In this document: positions 43,626 to 51,596 of the stretch, in pieces
Layout of the letters: the number at the start of each line of letters is the position of its first letter
How positions within the stretch are numbered: position 1 is the first letter of the stretch
Assembly (NCBI RefSeq): GCF_000949635.1
Contig: NZ_BAFN01000001.1
Coordinates: 2,717,673 to 2,781,672, forward strand
Source of the DNA: Candidatus Brocadia sinica JPN1
GTDB taxonomy: Bacteria; Planctomycetota; Brocadiia; Brocadiales; Brocadiaceae
DNA length: 64,000 bases
Reading direction: 5' to 3'
Position numbers and translations under genes: made by a program
Notes under the pieces: generated by a model
Seen by the model: the letters and a program-made list of their open reading frames with translations, nothing else
What the model was told of the DNA's origin: nothing
Databases searched by the model: none

Positions 43626-44357
43626 TTATTTCCTCCCTTGACTATATAATACAGACCTTTCAGAATTTTTTCTTAACATCCACCCTACAATAATGAGTGC
43701 CGACTTCTTGATTGCTTCCTGCCGGACCTTTTCGGTGATGTCTGATAGTGTTGTGCAAACGATTTTTTGGTCAGGCCATGTTGCTTTATAGACAACAGCT
43801 ACCGGGCAGTCATTGCCATAGTGGGGCAGGAGTATCTTTACGATGTCTTCTATCTTATCAATACTCAGGAAAATACACAGGGTAGGGGTAGCCGCAGCGA
43901 GGACGCTCAGATGTTCCTTCGCGGGCATGGGGGTTTTTCCTTCCATGCGGGTAATTACAATGGTTTGTGTAACTCCCGGAAGTGTTAGTTCTTGTCTCAG
44001 AACTGCTGCTGCAGCCGCAAAGGAACTGACACCAGGAATAATTTCATAGGCAATTTCAAGCTCATTAAGGACATGCATCTGTTCTTGTATTGCACCATAA
44101 ATGGAAGGGTCTCCCGAGTGTATCCTTGCAACATCCATATTTTTCTCCAATGCTTCCTTGTAGATAACCGCCATTTCTTCCAGACTCAGATTGGAGGAGT
44201 CGTATATCTTCGCGTGGGGTGGAAGAGACTTCAGTAATTCGGTATTCACCAGAGACCCCGCATAAATACAGTATCCTGAACGTTGTATGGCCTTCATTCC
44301 CTTGATCGTTATTAATTCTGGGTCGCCCGGCCCTGCACCGATAAAATATACTTTCAT
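43626..44357 (-). CDS. cobM/cbiF: Precorrin-4 / cobalt-precorrin-4 C11-methyltransferase
   Basis: 243 residues. Tetrapyrrole methylase fold with MKVYFIGAGPGDPELITIKG at the start, YAGSLVNTELL, ARIHSGDPSIYGAIQEQMHV and IIPGVSSFAAAAAVL, all typical of CobM/CbiF. It methylates the corrin ring using SAM in cobalamin synthesis. No other cob gene is adjacent in the window. Downstream on the same strand of a small exported protein, 6 bases apart. Aerobic versus anaerobic subtype cannot be decided from this gene alone. Confidence 0.93.
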   Translation of the reverse strand: MKVYFIGAGPGDPELITIKGMKAIQRSGYCIYAGSLVNTELLKSLPPHAKIYDSSNLSLEEMAVIYKEALEKNMDVARIHSGDPSIYGAIQEQMHVLNELEIAYEIIPGVSSFAAAAAVLRQELTLPGVTQTIVITRMEGKTPMPAKEHLSVLAAATPTLCIFLSIDKIEDIVKILLPHYGNDCPVAVVYKATWPDQKIVCTTLSDITEKVRQEAIKKSALIIVGWMLRKNSERSVLYSQGRK

Positions 44358-44363
44358 ACGTTT

Positions 44364-44729
44364 TTAGTTCCCATCCTTCCAGTGTATGGCATTAACAATA
44401 ACCTTTTTTGATTCTTCTCCCACGATCTTGAAAACGCTATCTTTTATTAAATATGTTGAAGCCTCTTTACTGCCGGTCCTTACCGTAACGACCCAGCACC
44501 CTGCGTCCCTGCTCACAGACTCAATTCTCCCTTTCTTTACGCTTATGCTGACATTTAATACGGATTCCTCCTCTCCGCCTGATATTTCCCGGACACCTTC
44601 TACAGCAAAGACGGTAGGTAAGCCGGTTTTTAGTCTTATTAAAGGAGCTTCGTAGTCAAAAAATTGTCCAAATGCGGTCAAAGATATACAGCATAATGCA
44701 AAAACACATACCAGTATCTTGCTTTTCAT
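44364..44729 (-). CDS. Small exported protein of unknown function
   Basis: 121 residues. A clear signal peptide (MKSKILVCVFALCCISLTAF, cleavage near GQF) is followed by about 100 residues rich in beta-forming segments (LNVSISVKKGRIESVS, CWVVTVRTGS). No family recognised. Ends 6 bases before the cobalamin methyltransferase gene, so the two may be co-transcribed from the divergent region shared with kdsA. RBS AGGGTGGC before ATG 44729. Confidence 0.7.
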   Translation of the reverse strand: MKSKILVCVFALCCISLTAFGQFFDYEAPLIRLKTGLPTVFAVEGVREISGGEEESVLNVSISVKKGRIESVSRDAGCWVVTVRTGSKEASTYLIKDSVFKIVGEESKKVIVNAIHWKDGN

Positions 44730-44926
44730 TTGCCACCCTCTTATTTTTACTAGGAATTAAATACGAAAAAACAAATATCTGAAAATCTAAAAGGCTATTT
44801 TACACGCAGAATGAAGAGGTAGCAACCCCTTTTTGGTTATCGTTCTATTTATATTCTGTTGACACCTGTAAAATTGTTATTTATATTTATCGTAATTGCA
44901 TTTCCTGGTATTTTTTCTATTGTAAA

Positions 44927-45745
44927 ATGATTAAGATGATAAATGTCAGAAATTTTTCAATAGGCCGGGGGCAACCCTTGGTCTTCATTGCAGGCCCGTG
45001 CGTCATTGAGAGCCATGAAAGTTGCCTGAAATTGGCAGAAAAATTAAAAAATATTTTCCAGGCAAAAAAGATACCCTTTATCTTTAAGGCTTCGTATGAT
45101 AAGGCGAACCGAACATCCATTAATTCATACCGGGGGCCTGGCACGAAGGAAGGTATAAAGATTTTAGCTGATATTAAGAACCGGCTTGATCTACCGATAC
45201 TTTCTGACGTCCATGCTGCGGAAGAGGTCTCATTCGTAGCAGAAACACTTGATGTTATACAAATCCCAGCCTTCCTTTGCCGTCAAACAGATCTAATCCT
45301 TGCCGCGGCAAGGACAGGGAAGCCGGTTAATGTGAAAAAGGGACAGTTTTTGGCTCCGTGGGACATGAAGTCTGTTGTTGAAAAAATACGAAGTACAGGG
45401 AATGAACAGATTGTATTGACCGAACGAGGGACTAGCTTTGGTTATAATAATCTGGTTAGCGATATGCGGTCTTTGGTTATTATGCGGGCGTTAGGTTATC
45501 CTGTGGTCTACGATGCTACGCACAGTGTCCAATTGCCAGGCGGTCAGGGATCCGTTTCCGGGGGTGAAAGAAAGATGATTGCGCCGCTTGCCAGAGCAGC
45601 TGTTGCTGCGGGCTGTGACGGTTTGTTTTTAGAGGTACATGAAACTCCTGAAACGGCACTTTCAGACGCCGCGACCATATTGTCTCTTAACGATTTGCCT
45701 TTTTTGATTGAACAGGTATTGGAGATTCACAGGATTGTTGGGTGA
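44927..45745 (+). CDS. kdsA: 2-dehydro-3-deoxyphosphooctonate aldolase (KDO8P synthase)
   Basis: 272 residues. Motifs of KdsA: VFIAGPCVIESHESCLKLAE, FKASYDKANRTSINSYRGPG, PVNVKKGQFLAPWDM, LTERGTSFGYNNLVSDMRSL and DATHSVQLPGGQGSVSGGER. It joins PEP and arabinose-5-phosphate to make KDO-8-phosphate for LPS, which implies an outer membrane. The metal-free class usually has Asn in the xNx GQF position (NVKKGQF here). Start at ATG 44927 or 44936; neither has a strong ribosome site. tRNA-Thr lies 75 bases downstream. Confidence 0.96.
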   Translation: MIKMINVRNFSIGRGQPLVFIAGPCVIESHESCLKLAEKLKNIFQAKKIPFIFKASYDKANRTSINSYRGPGTKEGIKILADIKNRLDLPILSDVHAAEEVSFVAETLDVIQIPAFLCRQTDLILAAARTGKPVNVKKGQFLAPWDMKSVVEKIRSTGNEQIVLTERGTSFGYNNLVSDMRSLVIMRALGYPVVYDATHSVQLPGGQGSVSGGERKMIAPLARAAVAAGCDGLFLEVHETPETALSDAATILSLNDLPFLIEQVLEIHRIVG

Positions 45746-45820
45746 ACAGTTCCAAATAATTTATTGTAAATAAAAAAGATTTCGTATAATATATTTTTGT
45801 TTTATGATACTGTATCTTAA

Positions 45821-45893
45821 GCCCGCGTAGCTCAACTGGCGGAGCACGTCATTCGTAATGATGAGGTTGTCGGTTCGACTCCGATCGCGGGCT
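45821..45893 (+). tRNA. tRNA-Thr (anticodon CGT)
   Basis: A 73-nt cloverleaf: acceptor stem GCCCGCG/CGCGGGC, D arm GCTC-GGAGC, anticodon arm CGTCA-TTCGTAA-TGATG (one G-T pair) with anticodon CGT, and T arm with GGTTCGACT. CCA is not encoded. Its 3' part from nucleotide 31 onward is duplicated at 54393, marking it as the attachment site of the adjacent element. Confidence 0.95.
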
Positions 45894-45896
45894 TTT
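45851..45896. repeat. attL (46-bp repeat inside tRNA-Thr)
   Basis: Covers tRNA nucleotides 31-73 plus three following T residues. Identical base for base to 54393-54438; the flanking bases differ at both ends (C versus G on the left, A versus T on the right). Confidence 0.95.
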
Positions 45897-45910
45897 ATTT
45901 TACAAGGGTT

Positions 45911-46966
45911 TCAAGCCGTTGATACATTTCTGTTACCCCCAACTGTAGTCAAATTGTAGTCAACTTTTTCCAGAACCTCAATTCCTTCCCTTAAAGACTC
46001 CGGGCAATGATGTGCATAACGCTGTGTCATGTGAATGTCACAATGCCCCAACAACTTTGATATTTTATAAAGGTCAATCCCTCTTTGCGCAAGCCGGGTG
46101 GCGAAAGTATGCCTTAAGTCATGGAAATGAAAGTTTTGTATGCCAGCCTTTTCCCTGGCAATGTCAAACGTCCTGATAAGGTTTCTGCGGTCGATCTTGG
46201 TCATTGCATTACTTGAAAAAACAAAATCGCTTTTCAGGTTCCTGACCTTCGCCTTTTCCATTAAAATATTTAGGGCAATCTGGTTTAAGGGAATTGTCCT
46301 CGGTTTACCGTTCTTGGTCTCCTGGATAATTATTGTCTTGCGAAAAAGGTCAACCCTGTCCCAGGTAAGCGAAAGTAATTCGTCTTGTCGTAATCCAGTA
46401 TGAAGGTCAAAGATAATTATATCCCTAAGCCATTGTGGAGAATTTTCAAGCAGCCTCTTTTCCTCATCTCCTGATAACCAGCGGTCTCTTTGATTGTTTT
46501 CTCTCTCTTTTGGTATCTTCAAACAAGGATTTTCCTTAATCCATTCCCATTGTTTTACCGCCAGACTGAAGGCTTTTTGAAGCATTGCCAGTTCCTTGTT
46601 TATTGTTGCTGGTTTCTTGCCCTGAGTTTTCCTTGATACCTTGTACTCGTTTATTATTTTTGGTGTTATCGCTGTCAATCTTGAATCACCAAAGAACGAT
46701 AAAAGATGTTTTGCAGATGTTGTATAACTCTTTTGCATATTCCGGGAAACCTTTGGCGCATGTTCCTTCATAAACCGTTCCATCATTTCCCTAAAGGTCT
46801 TATTCTCCCCCTCATGCCGGTCAAAATACTTGCCCTCAATCAACTCGATTCGTAGCCTGGCTTCAATAGACACGGCCAGATTCTTGTTGTCCGTTTCAAG
46901 ACTCCGCTGAATCTTCTTGCCCCGATACCGGATGCACGCCCACCATATCCCGTCACGTTTAAACAT
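45911..46966 (-). CDS. int: Tyrosine recombinase (site-specific integrase)
   Basis: 351 residues. The N-terminal arm-binding part (1-60, FKRDGIWWACIRYRGKKIQR) resembles the AP2-like domain, followed by a core-binding SAM-like domain (about 65-150). The catalytic domain (about 160-340) has Arg in TGLRQDELLSLTW, the HDLRHTFATRLA box, GHCDIHMTQRYAH with the nucleophile Tyr and its preceding His. Its 3' end lies 15 bases from the attL edge, the usual place for a tRNA integrase. RBS GGGAAAGGGGG before ATG 46966. Two TGTAGTCAA arm-type repeats lie inside its last codons. Confidence 0.95.
   Translation of the reverse strand: MFKRDGIWWACIRYRGKKIQRSLETDNKNLAVSIEARLRIELIEGKYFDRHEGENKTFREMMERFMKEHAPKVSRNMQKSYTTSAKHLLSFFGDSRLTAITPKIINEYKVSRKTQGKKPATINKELAMLQKAFSLAVKQWEWIKENPCLKIPKERENNQRDRWLSGDEEKRLLENSPQWLRDIIIFDLHTGLRQDELLSLTWDRVDLFRKTIIIQETKNGKPRTIPLNQIALNILMEKAKVRNLKSDFVFSSNAMTKIDRRNLIRTFDIAREKAGIQNFHFHDLRHTFATRLAQRGIDLYKISKLLGHCDIHMTQRYAHHCPESLREGIEVLEKVDYNLTTVGGNRNVSTA
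45944..45963. promoter_or_regulatory. Left pair of phased arm-type repeats
   Basis: TGTAGTCAA at 45944-45952 and 45955-45963, start-to-start 11 bp, overlapping the integrase 3' end. The same 9-mer recurs, again at 11-bp steps, near attR. Confidence 0.65.
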
Positions 46967-47028
46967 TCACGCCCCCTTTCCCGTGACCGGAAGGTGTCCT
47001 TTGGACTGTGTCTAAAATTATATATGCT

Positions 47029-47247
47029 TTAGCATACATCGGCAATAACCTTTTTAATGATTTTTTTATCATGGCCAGTATCACGCTTTAAAGACGCCAT
47101 GAAATTATCAATATCATTCAGATCAAACAGGACACGCCTCCCAAGTTTAATGGAAGGAATACGCCCTAAGCTTGCCCATTCGTAAAGCGTTTTAACGGGC
47201 AAAGACGTATATTCAGAAACTTCTTTAATATTTGCGTACCGTTTCAT
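47029..47247 (-). CDS. Excisionase-like MerR-type HTH protein
   Basis: 72 residues. HTH_17/excisionase pattern: YANIKEVSEYTSLPVKTLYE, WASLGRIPSIKLGRRVLFDL and DIDNFMASL. Such small winged-helix proteins bend DNA at att sites to direct excision, and the gene sits right upstream of int on the same strand. RBS CAGGAAAACA. Could instead be a plain transcription regulator. Confidence 0.75.
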   Translation of the reverse strand: MKRYANIKEVSEYTSLPVKTLYEWASLGRIPSIKLGRRVLFDLNDIDNFMASLKRDTGHDKKIIKKVIADVC

Positions 47248-47298
47248 TGTTTTCCTGCAATGTTTATAAGTTTAAGTTCGACCGATTCACTATCTATC

Positions 47299-47526
47299 CT
47301 ACAAACGATAAGTTTTCAGCCTTGTGCCGTCACAACCAAAAGCGGTGACCCGTCCCATTCCATAATTTGCGATGATGTATCCTTTCGCCGGTGAACCCTC
47401 CAGGACAAATAACGATACCCGGTAAGACTTATCACCGTAACTATCCAGTGAAGTTTCCAACCATTTGCGCCCCTCATCCCACCTTTTTGCAATCAATTTC
47501 TTTGCCTGTTCAATTAACTGTTCCAT
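47299..47526 (-). CDS. Small element protein of unknown function
   Basis: 75 residues from ATG 47526, chosen for the CAGGGGTAAT ribosome site. A longer reading to 47547 lacks one. Amphipathic N-terminal helix (EQLIEQAKKLIAKRWDEGRK), then a beta-rich part (SYRVSLFVLEGSPAKGYIIA). No family recognised. Part of the leftward gene string of the element. Confidence 0.55.
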   Translation of the reverse strand: MEQLIEQAKKLIAKRWDEGRKWLETSLDSYGDKSYRVSLFVLEGSPAKGYIIANYGMGRVTAFGCDGTRLKTYRL

Positions 47527-47631
47527 ATTACCCCTGAAAAATATCAAAAATAAGTAGAATTTAGCGTTTTGATTACCTTCATTGACCTAGACTACGTTGA
47601 AGACATCCTGAAACGTTTTTAGAAGGCGAAA

Positions 47632-47943
47632 CTATACGATTGTGGCATGCCTTTTAGAAAATTTAAACCGTTCCAAGTGTGAAGTTACGCCCGCCTTTAT
47701 TTTAGGATTACGTCCAAGTCTGTACGGATGCAAATAACAAAGACGGTCTTCAAAAAGTAGTTTCCCTGTGCATTTTTTAATTTCTTGCTTGGTTTCTACA
47801 CAGTCAAGACAATGGGCTTTGATACGCCTCAATGGTGTTAAAGACTGGTTGTTCAATTTGCAAATCTGGCTGTCGCATGAAAAGCTTCTTACGCTACCCA
47901 TGCACCAACGGCATTCGAGTTTTATTGCTATTGCTGGTGTCAT
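47632..47943 (-). CDS. Cysteine-rich zinc-binding phage-type protein
   Basis: 103 residues from ATG 47943 (CGGAG nine bases upstream). The upstream part of the longer frame has no ribosome site. Cysteines are paired as CRWC, a later SCDSQIC, then HCLDC, and C...CYLHPYRLGRNPK. The IKAHCLDC plus LCYLHPYRLGRNP layout matches a phage and satellite family of small zinc proteins of unknown role. Supports a phage-related origin of the element. Confidence 0.65.
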   Translation of the reverse strand: MTPAIAIKLECRWCMGSVRSFSCDSQICKLNNQSLTPLRRIKAHCLDCVETKQEIKKCTGKLLFEDRLCYLHPYRLGRNPKIKAGVTSHLERFKFSKRHATIV

Positions 47944-48033
47944 TTTTGTGTCTCCGATAAAAATTAAAGAATCCTTGTTAAACCAAAAATTCTGATATAA
48001 TCCGCAAAAGCTCAAAGGCTGCAATCCACAAAA

Positions 48034-48186
48034 CTATATCCTGGTAGTAATACATTCTCCGCCCTCCCGCTCTTCAATCTGTTTTTTCAGGTCATGTGCC
48101 TGTCTCAACAACATTCGGAATTTCATCAATGCGTGAAAATACTTTAACCACAAATTCATTTCTGTCTCATATTGTTCTTTGGTCAT
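48034..48186 (-). CDS. 50-residue element protein
   Basis: ATG 48186 to TAG at 48034, preceded by a strong GGAGGG eight bases away. Mostly helical (TKEQYETEMNLWLKYFHALM, LLRQAHDLKKQIEEREGG). Its start overlaps the end of the HTH gene at 48167 by 20 bases, typical of packed phage genes. No family recognised. Confidence 0.6.
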   Translation of the reverse strand: MTKEQYETEMNLWLKYFHALMKFRMLLRQAHDLKKQIEEREGGECITTRI

Positions 48187-48376
48187 CGTTTTTACCCTCC
48201 GTTCCAATTATTCGTTTGACATGAGAATCATGCCATTCGACCACTTGGTCGAAATTAAATCTATAACCCCGGCTAGTTCTCTCATATGGTAAACCCAACT
48301 GAATCCAGTCCTCAATTAAGTATCTGCTGACTCCCATTTTTTCCGATAGCTCGCTCAGGTCAATTTTTTTTGCCAT
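48167..48376 (-). CDS. Stand-alone HTH protein paralogous to the TerS DNA-binding domain
   Basis: 69 residues, essentially one winged-HTH (IDLSELSEKMGVSRYLIEDW, YRFNFDQVVEWH). Residue pattern and length match the N-terminal 55 residues of the Nu1-like protein encoded just before it (DW/NW-I-x2-G-x-P, then WH). It overlaps that gene by 17 bases. Probably a duplicated DNA-binding domain that lost the rest. It could modulate TerS DNA binding or regulate transcription. Confidence 0.65.
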   Translation of the reverse strand: MAKKIDLSELSEKMGVSRYLIEDWIQLGLPYERTSRGYRFNFDQVVEWHDSHVKRIIGTEGKNDDQRTI

Positions 48377-48860
48377 TTACACCCTCCGGTCGATTAAGAT
48401 TGTTTGATAAATTTTCCAACGCCTGGCGTAATTCTTTGCCCAAAATTTCATGCACCCTGGTTTTATCAATCCTACCCGCTGCGTTGATTTCGCCGGCTAA
48501 AAGGTCAGATATCCGATTTGGAATGATTAGCAAACCATCCCTGATCTGCCTTGCCTTTAAAAAGGCCGCATCTTTGACGTCCTTCGCCGGTACAAGCTCA
48601 CCATTTTTTTCCTTAAATTCCAGTTCAGCCAACAATGCCCGGAAGTGCTCTTTCATCGCTCTTGCTTTCGTAAGGCCTTCCGTGTCGCTGCTCTCAGTTT
48701 TTAAAAATTTCTCCTGATGCCACTTGATAACCTCGGCCAAAACAAAAAGCTTACCTTTTGCGGTTTGCTCATGCGGACACCCCCGGTTTATCCAATTGGT
48801 AAGAGTGGTTTTGCTGATCGAAAAAGCCTTACAAACTTCATTTGATGTTAATTTTCCCAT
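48360..48860 (-). CDS. Nu1-like terminase small subunit
   Basis: 166 residues from ATG 48860; a frame open to 48926 lacks a ribosome site. The N-terminal winged HTH (LTSNEVCKAFSISKTTLTNW, then VIKWHQEKF) is followed by a long helical region with RAMKEHFRALLAELEFKEKN and GELVPAKDVKDAAFLKARQI, then LLIIPNRISDLLAGEI. This GELVPxxxV-plus-P-x-R arrangement is the phage Nu1/small-terminase pattern. The small terminase recognises packaging sites. No large subunit is encoded nearby, as in phage satellites that redirect helper-phage packaging. Family is fairly sure; function inferred. Confidence 0.7.
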   Translation of the reverse strand: MGKLTSNEVCKAFSISKTTLTNWINRGCPHEQTAKGKLFVLAEVIKWHQEKFLKTESSDTEGLTKARAMKEHFRALLAELEFKEKNGELVPAKDVKDAAFLKARQIRDGLLIIPNRISDLLAGEINAAGRIDKTRVHEILGKELRQALENLSNNLNRPEGVNGKKN

Positions 48861-49000
48861 GTTTATAACAACCCCCGAAATTTTTTCTGACACTACGCAA
48901 ATTCTGCGGTGCTCTGCCCCCCGCACAAAAACGCTTCTGGAAGTACCTTAACCTTTGCCCCGCAACAACTTACAACACGCTTCCTTTTTCATGTGAAGTA

Positions 49001-49059
49001 ATGGCTGCCCGCTATGAAACAGTGACCGGGAGAACGGGCAGCCATGGAGGTCTCCCGGT
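49001..49059 (-). other. Interleaved inverted repeats (possible RNA pseudoknot) before the TerS-like gene
   Basis: On the minus strand ACCGGGAGA (49059-49051) pairs with TCTCCCGGT (49033-49025), and the loop sequence ATGGCTGCCCG (49045-49035) pairs with CGGGCAGCCAT (49011-49001). The two perfect stems, 9 and 11 bp, are interleaved, so the transcript could fold as an H-type pseudoknot or switch between hairpins. Located between the 49061 and 48860 genes. Confidence 0.55.
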
Positions 49060-49060
49060 T

Positions 49061-49591
49061 TTATCTTGCGACTGACCCCCGATGAATCTTTGCCCGACCT
49101 TCCCTTTGCGCCTTCATGAAGGAAGCATAACTATTGAATGACGTGAATTCTCTTTGCAATGCTGAATCATTTTGCCAGCTATGCAGAATTTCTTCCTCAA
49201 AACTCATGGTCGGTTTCTGTGGTTCCGGTTCCCTGATCTCGGTTTGTGGATAGCTCCGGGTGAATGGGATCCCCGACTTTAACTTTGCAAGGGCGTTCAT
49301 CGCCTCTTGCTGTGTTGCTGTGATCGTTGGAGCTTCGGCCTTGCTTGGTGTCTGTGCTTCAGCTAATTGGGTTTTAGGACGTTCACCCTTGCAACCACCG
49401 CTAATAAACTGGAGTGTTTCCCAGCGCTTCTTGTTCCAAGGCTGCTCGGCAATATCAGCTTCCGTTTTGCCCTCAAATTTTCTTTCAAGATAAGACTTTA
49501 TCTTTGATAAAGGTTCATGATTCCCAGGATCATCCGGGCAATAATGTTGAAAACCATCCAAACCAACTGGACATTTTTTCGTGTTTTCCAT
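49061..49591 (-). CDS. Element protein of unknown function
   Basis: 176 residues from ATG 49591 (GAAAGGATAG upstream). A Cys-containing N-terminus (KKCPVGLDGFQHYCPDDPG) is followed by a polar, proline-rich middle and a helical end (FEEEILHSWQNDSALQRE, ASFMKAQREG). No family recognised. Lies between two structured inverted-repeat regions. Confidence 0.55.
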   Translation of the reverse strand: MENTKKCPVGLDGFQHYCPDDPGNHEPLSKIKSYLERKFEGKTEADIAEQPWNKKRWETLQFISGGCKGERPKTQLAEAQTPSKAEAPTITATQQEAMNALAKLKSGIPFTRSYPQTEIREPEPQKPTMSFEEEILHSWQNDSALQREFTSFNSYASFMKAQREGRAKIHRGSVAR

Positions 49592-49622
49592 AACTATCCT
49601 TTCGTAAAAAATGTTTAAGAAA

Positions 49623-49679
49623 GGCATGGGGCGCTATCACGGAACACCCCATGCCAGGAATCGGCCTGGAGGTAGCCGA
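49623..49679 (-). other. Paired hairpins in the leader of the 49061 gene
   Basis: Minus strand: AATCGGC/GCCGATT with loop TACCTCCAG, then GGCATGGGG/CCCCATGCC (9 bp perfect) around TGTTCCGTGATAGCG, followed by TTTCTT. The order of stems, the ACCTCC in the first loop and the TGTT...ATAGCG spacer resemble the structure at 49001-49059. Confidence 0.5.
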
Positions 49680-50237
49680 TTAATCGTTCAAACTGTATTC
49701 CTCACGCAACTCCCCTTGAATTTGCTGGGTTTCACCGCTGCTGGGATTCGGAAACAGGCAATCCAAGATAAATTGTCGTGTCCGTCCGATCTGACAGCCG
49801 ATTGCAACTATGGTTCTTATGGTCTCCCTGACCCCACCGGTAATTTTGCTCTCGAATTGCAAAGAAATTTGTTCCCAGCATTGACGTTGCAAAAGGTCAA
49901 GTTCTGTGTATCTTTTAGGCAAATCAGTTTCCAGCGCCTTAACTTGCCTGGTTAGTGCATCATGTATTACCCGGCCATCTGCAAGGGATTTCTCGGCCTT
50001 TTCGAGCTTTTCACCAGCCTCTTGAAATTCCAGCTCAGTACATTCACCCAGGACAAATTTATCTGCAATCTTCTCACGCTCATGCCTAACCGATTCGCAA
50101 GCCCGCTCCAGCTTGGGGAGGCCTTCCCTGGCATCGTCCAGCCGTTTGATTAGCTCTCGTTGTTTTCTTAATGACTGTTCAATCTCCCCCTGTGCCGACC
50201 TATACGCTCCTACCGCAACCTCAATATTATTTCTCAT
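49680..50237 (-). CDS. Coiled-coil element protein
   Basis: 185 residues, largely helical with heptad repeats (about 10-125: EIEQSLRKQRELIKRLDDAR, LEKAEKSLADGRVIHDALTR). C-terminal 50 residues less regular. Phage replication modules often carry such a protein, but no specific family is recognised. Encoded 90 bases downstream of the helicase gene. RBS AGGGTTTAAAAA before ATG 50237. Confidence 0.6.
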   Translation of the reverse strand: MRNNIEVAVGAYRSAQGEIEQSLRKQRELIKRLDDAREGLPKLERACESVRHEREKIADKFVLGECTELEFQEAGEKLEKAEKSLADGRVIHDALTRQVKALETDLPKRYTELDLLQRQCWEQISLQFESKITGGVRETIRTIVAIGCQIGRTRQFILDCLFPNPSSGETQQIQGELREEYSLND

Positions 50238-50327
50238 TTTTTAAACCCTCCAAAAAAAAAGACTGATAAAAGTTAAAACCCGTAAAAAAAAGATAAGAAG
50301 TTTTAAGAATATCGCTACAGTTTTTCA

Positions 50328-51596
50328 TTACCCGAACCGATTCGAAAAAACATTATATTTTAAAATGGCCATACCCGGTTTTCCGACTTCTCTGAACCGA
50401 ATTTTTTGAATATGAACCTCGGTTTTATTCTCAACGTCAAGAATATCCCGCCAAATGCTCAAGCCACAATCAGCCTTGTTTCGAAAGTGTGCGCTGCCTG
50501 ATATGTCGTAGAGTGTAGGCACTCCATACGTCCCATCGACACGCTTCTGTAACTTCGTAGGATGTGCCACAAGCCATACATGGATATTATTTCCCTGTGC
50601 TAATCGCTTAAGCTTAGAAAGGGCTAGGCTAACGTATTCGGTCTCGGTTTGTCCGTCCAGCCTCGAATGGTTAACCTCATTCCACGGATCAAAGACGAAG
50701 CCTTTAACTCCAAACCTCGAAATACATGCCTTTGCCTTGCCGATAAGATCATCGACAGTCAGTCCGGTGTCTGACTGTTCCAAAAAAACGAAATGGTTGT
50801 GAACCCATTCCAGGCTATATAAAACCTCGCCCTGACTAAGCTTGTTGAAGGATTTATCCCGATCTACATACATGGAAATTATTTCGCCGATATATCTTGA
50901 TAAAGGCTGATTTTCTGGTGAAAATACTGCGAATTTCCATTGATGGCGTTTGGCAAAATTGACCATGAAGTTAGTAACCCAGGTCGATTTCCCGTGCGAA
51001 GGGATACCGGTAACTATGGTCAATTGCCCCGGTTTCACTGTGTAATATTTATCAACTTCAGGCCAACCCGTGCTAAGTCCTGGTTGCAATCCGCCATTTT
51101 CATGGAGTTTCATAACTTCGGCCTCAAGGCTCATCGGCTGGACAATCCCATCAGAGTCCGCCTTGTGATTTTCAAAGGATGATATGAATTCGGACACGTC
51201 CGTATATTTTCCAGCATATGCGCCCTCAATAATCCTGGTGGCCAGTTCAATCTTTTTACGATCATTGAAAAGTCTTAATACTTCGTTTGCGTAAAATTCA
51301 AAGCTCAATACATGTGGAACCGTATCCTCTAATGCGACAAGATAATCCTCGCCTACCAAATCCAAAAGGTCGCTTTCCTTTAGGGCATACCGCAAATTTG
51401 TTAGGTCAATCGGCAACTTTTTGATATGCAATTCGATCATGCAATCATAAAGCACTTGGTTTTTTCTGGCATAAAAGACGTCCTTTTTGCTGAAAATCTG
51501 TTGCGCCTTCTCAAGAAGGCTATTATCAAGAATCATACAGCCCAGGACACAGGTTTCAGCCTCAATGCTGTGTGGTAAAGGACGATCTAGGTTCAT
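50328..51596 (-). CDS. DnaB-type replicative helicase
   Basis: 422 residues. A DnaB N-terminal domain (about 1-110: LPHSIEAETCVLGCMILDNS) is followed by a RecA-type helicase domain (about 170-422) with Walker A GIPSHGKST, FSPENQP, FVFDPWNEVNH as Walker B region and HVWLVAHPTKL. The GxxxHGKS and FDPWN features resemble phage/Twinkle-type helicases more than chromosomal DnaB. The ATG overlaps the previous stop (ATGA), coupling it to the initiator-like gene. It indicates that the element can replicate independently. Confidence 0.9.
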   Translation of the reverse strand: MNLDRPLPHSIEAETCVLGCMILDNSLLEKAQQIFSKKDVFYARKNQVLYDCMIELHIKKLPIDLTNLRYALKESDLLDLVGEDYLVALEDTVPHVLSFEFYANEVLRLFNDRKKIELATRIIEGAYAGKYTDVSEFISSFENHKADSDGIVQPMSLEAEVMKLHENGGLQPGLSTGWPEVDKYYTVKPGQLTIVTGIPSHGKSTWVTNFMVNFAKRHQWKFAVFSPENQPLSRYIGEIISMYVDRDKSFNKLSQGEVLYSLEWVHNHFVFLEQSDTGLTVDDLIGKAKACISRFGVKGFVFDPWNEVNHSRLDGQTETEYVSLALSKLKRLAQGNNIHVWLVAHPTKLQKRVDGTYGVPTLYDISGSAHFRNKADCGLSIWRDILDVENKTEVHIQKIRFREVGKPGMAILKYNVFSNRFG

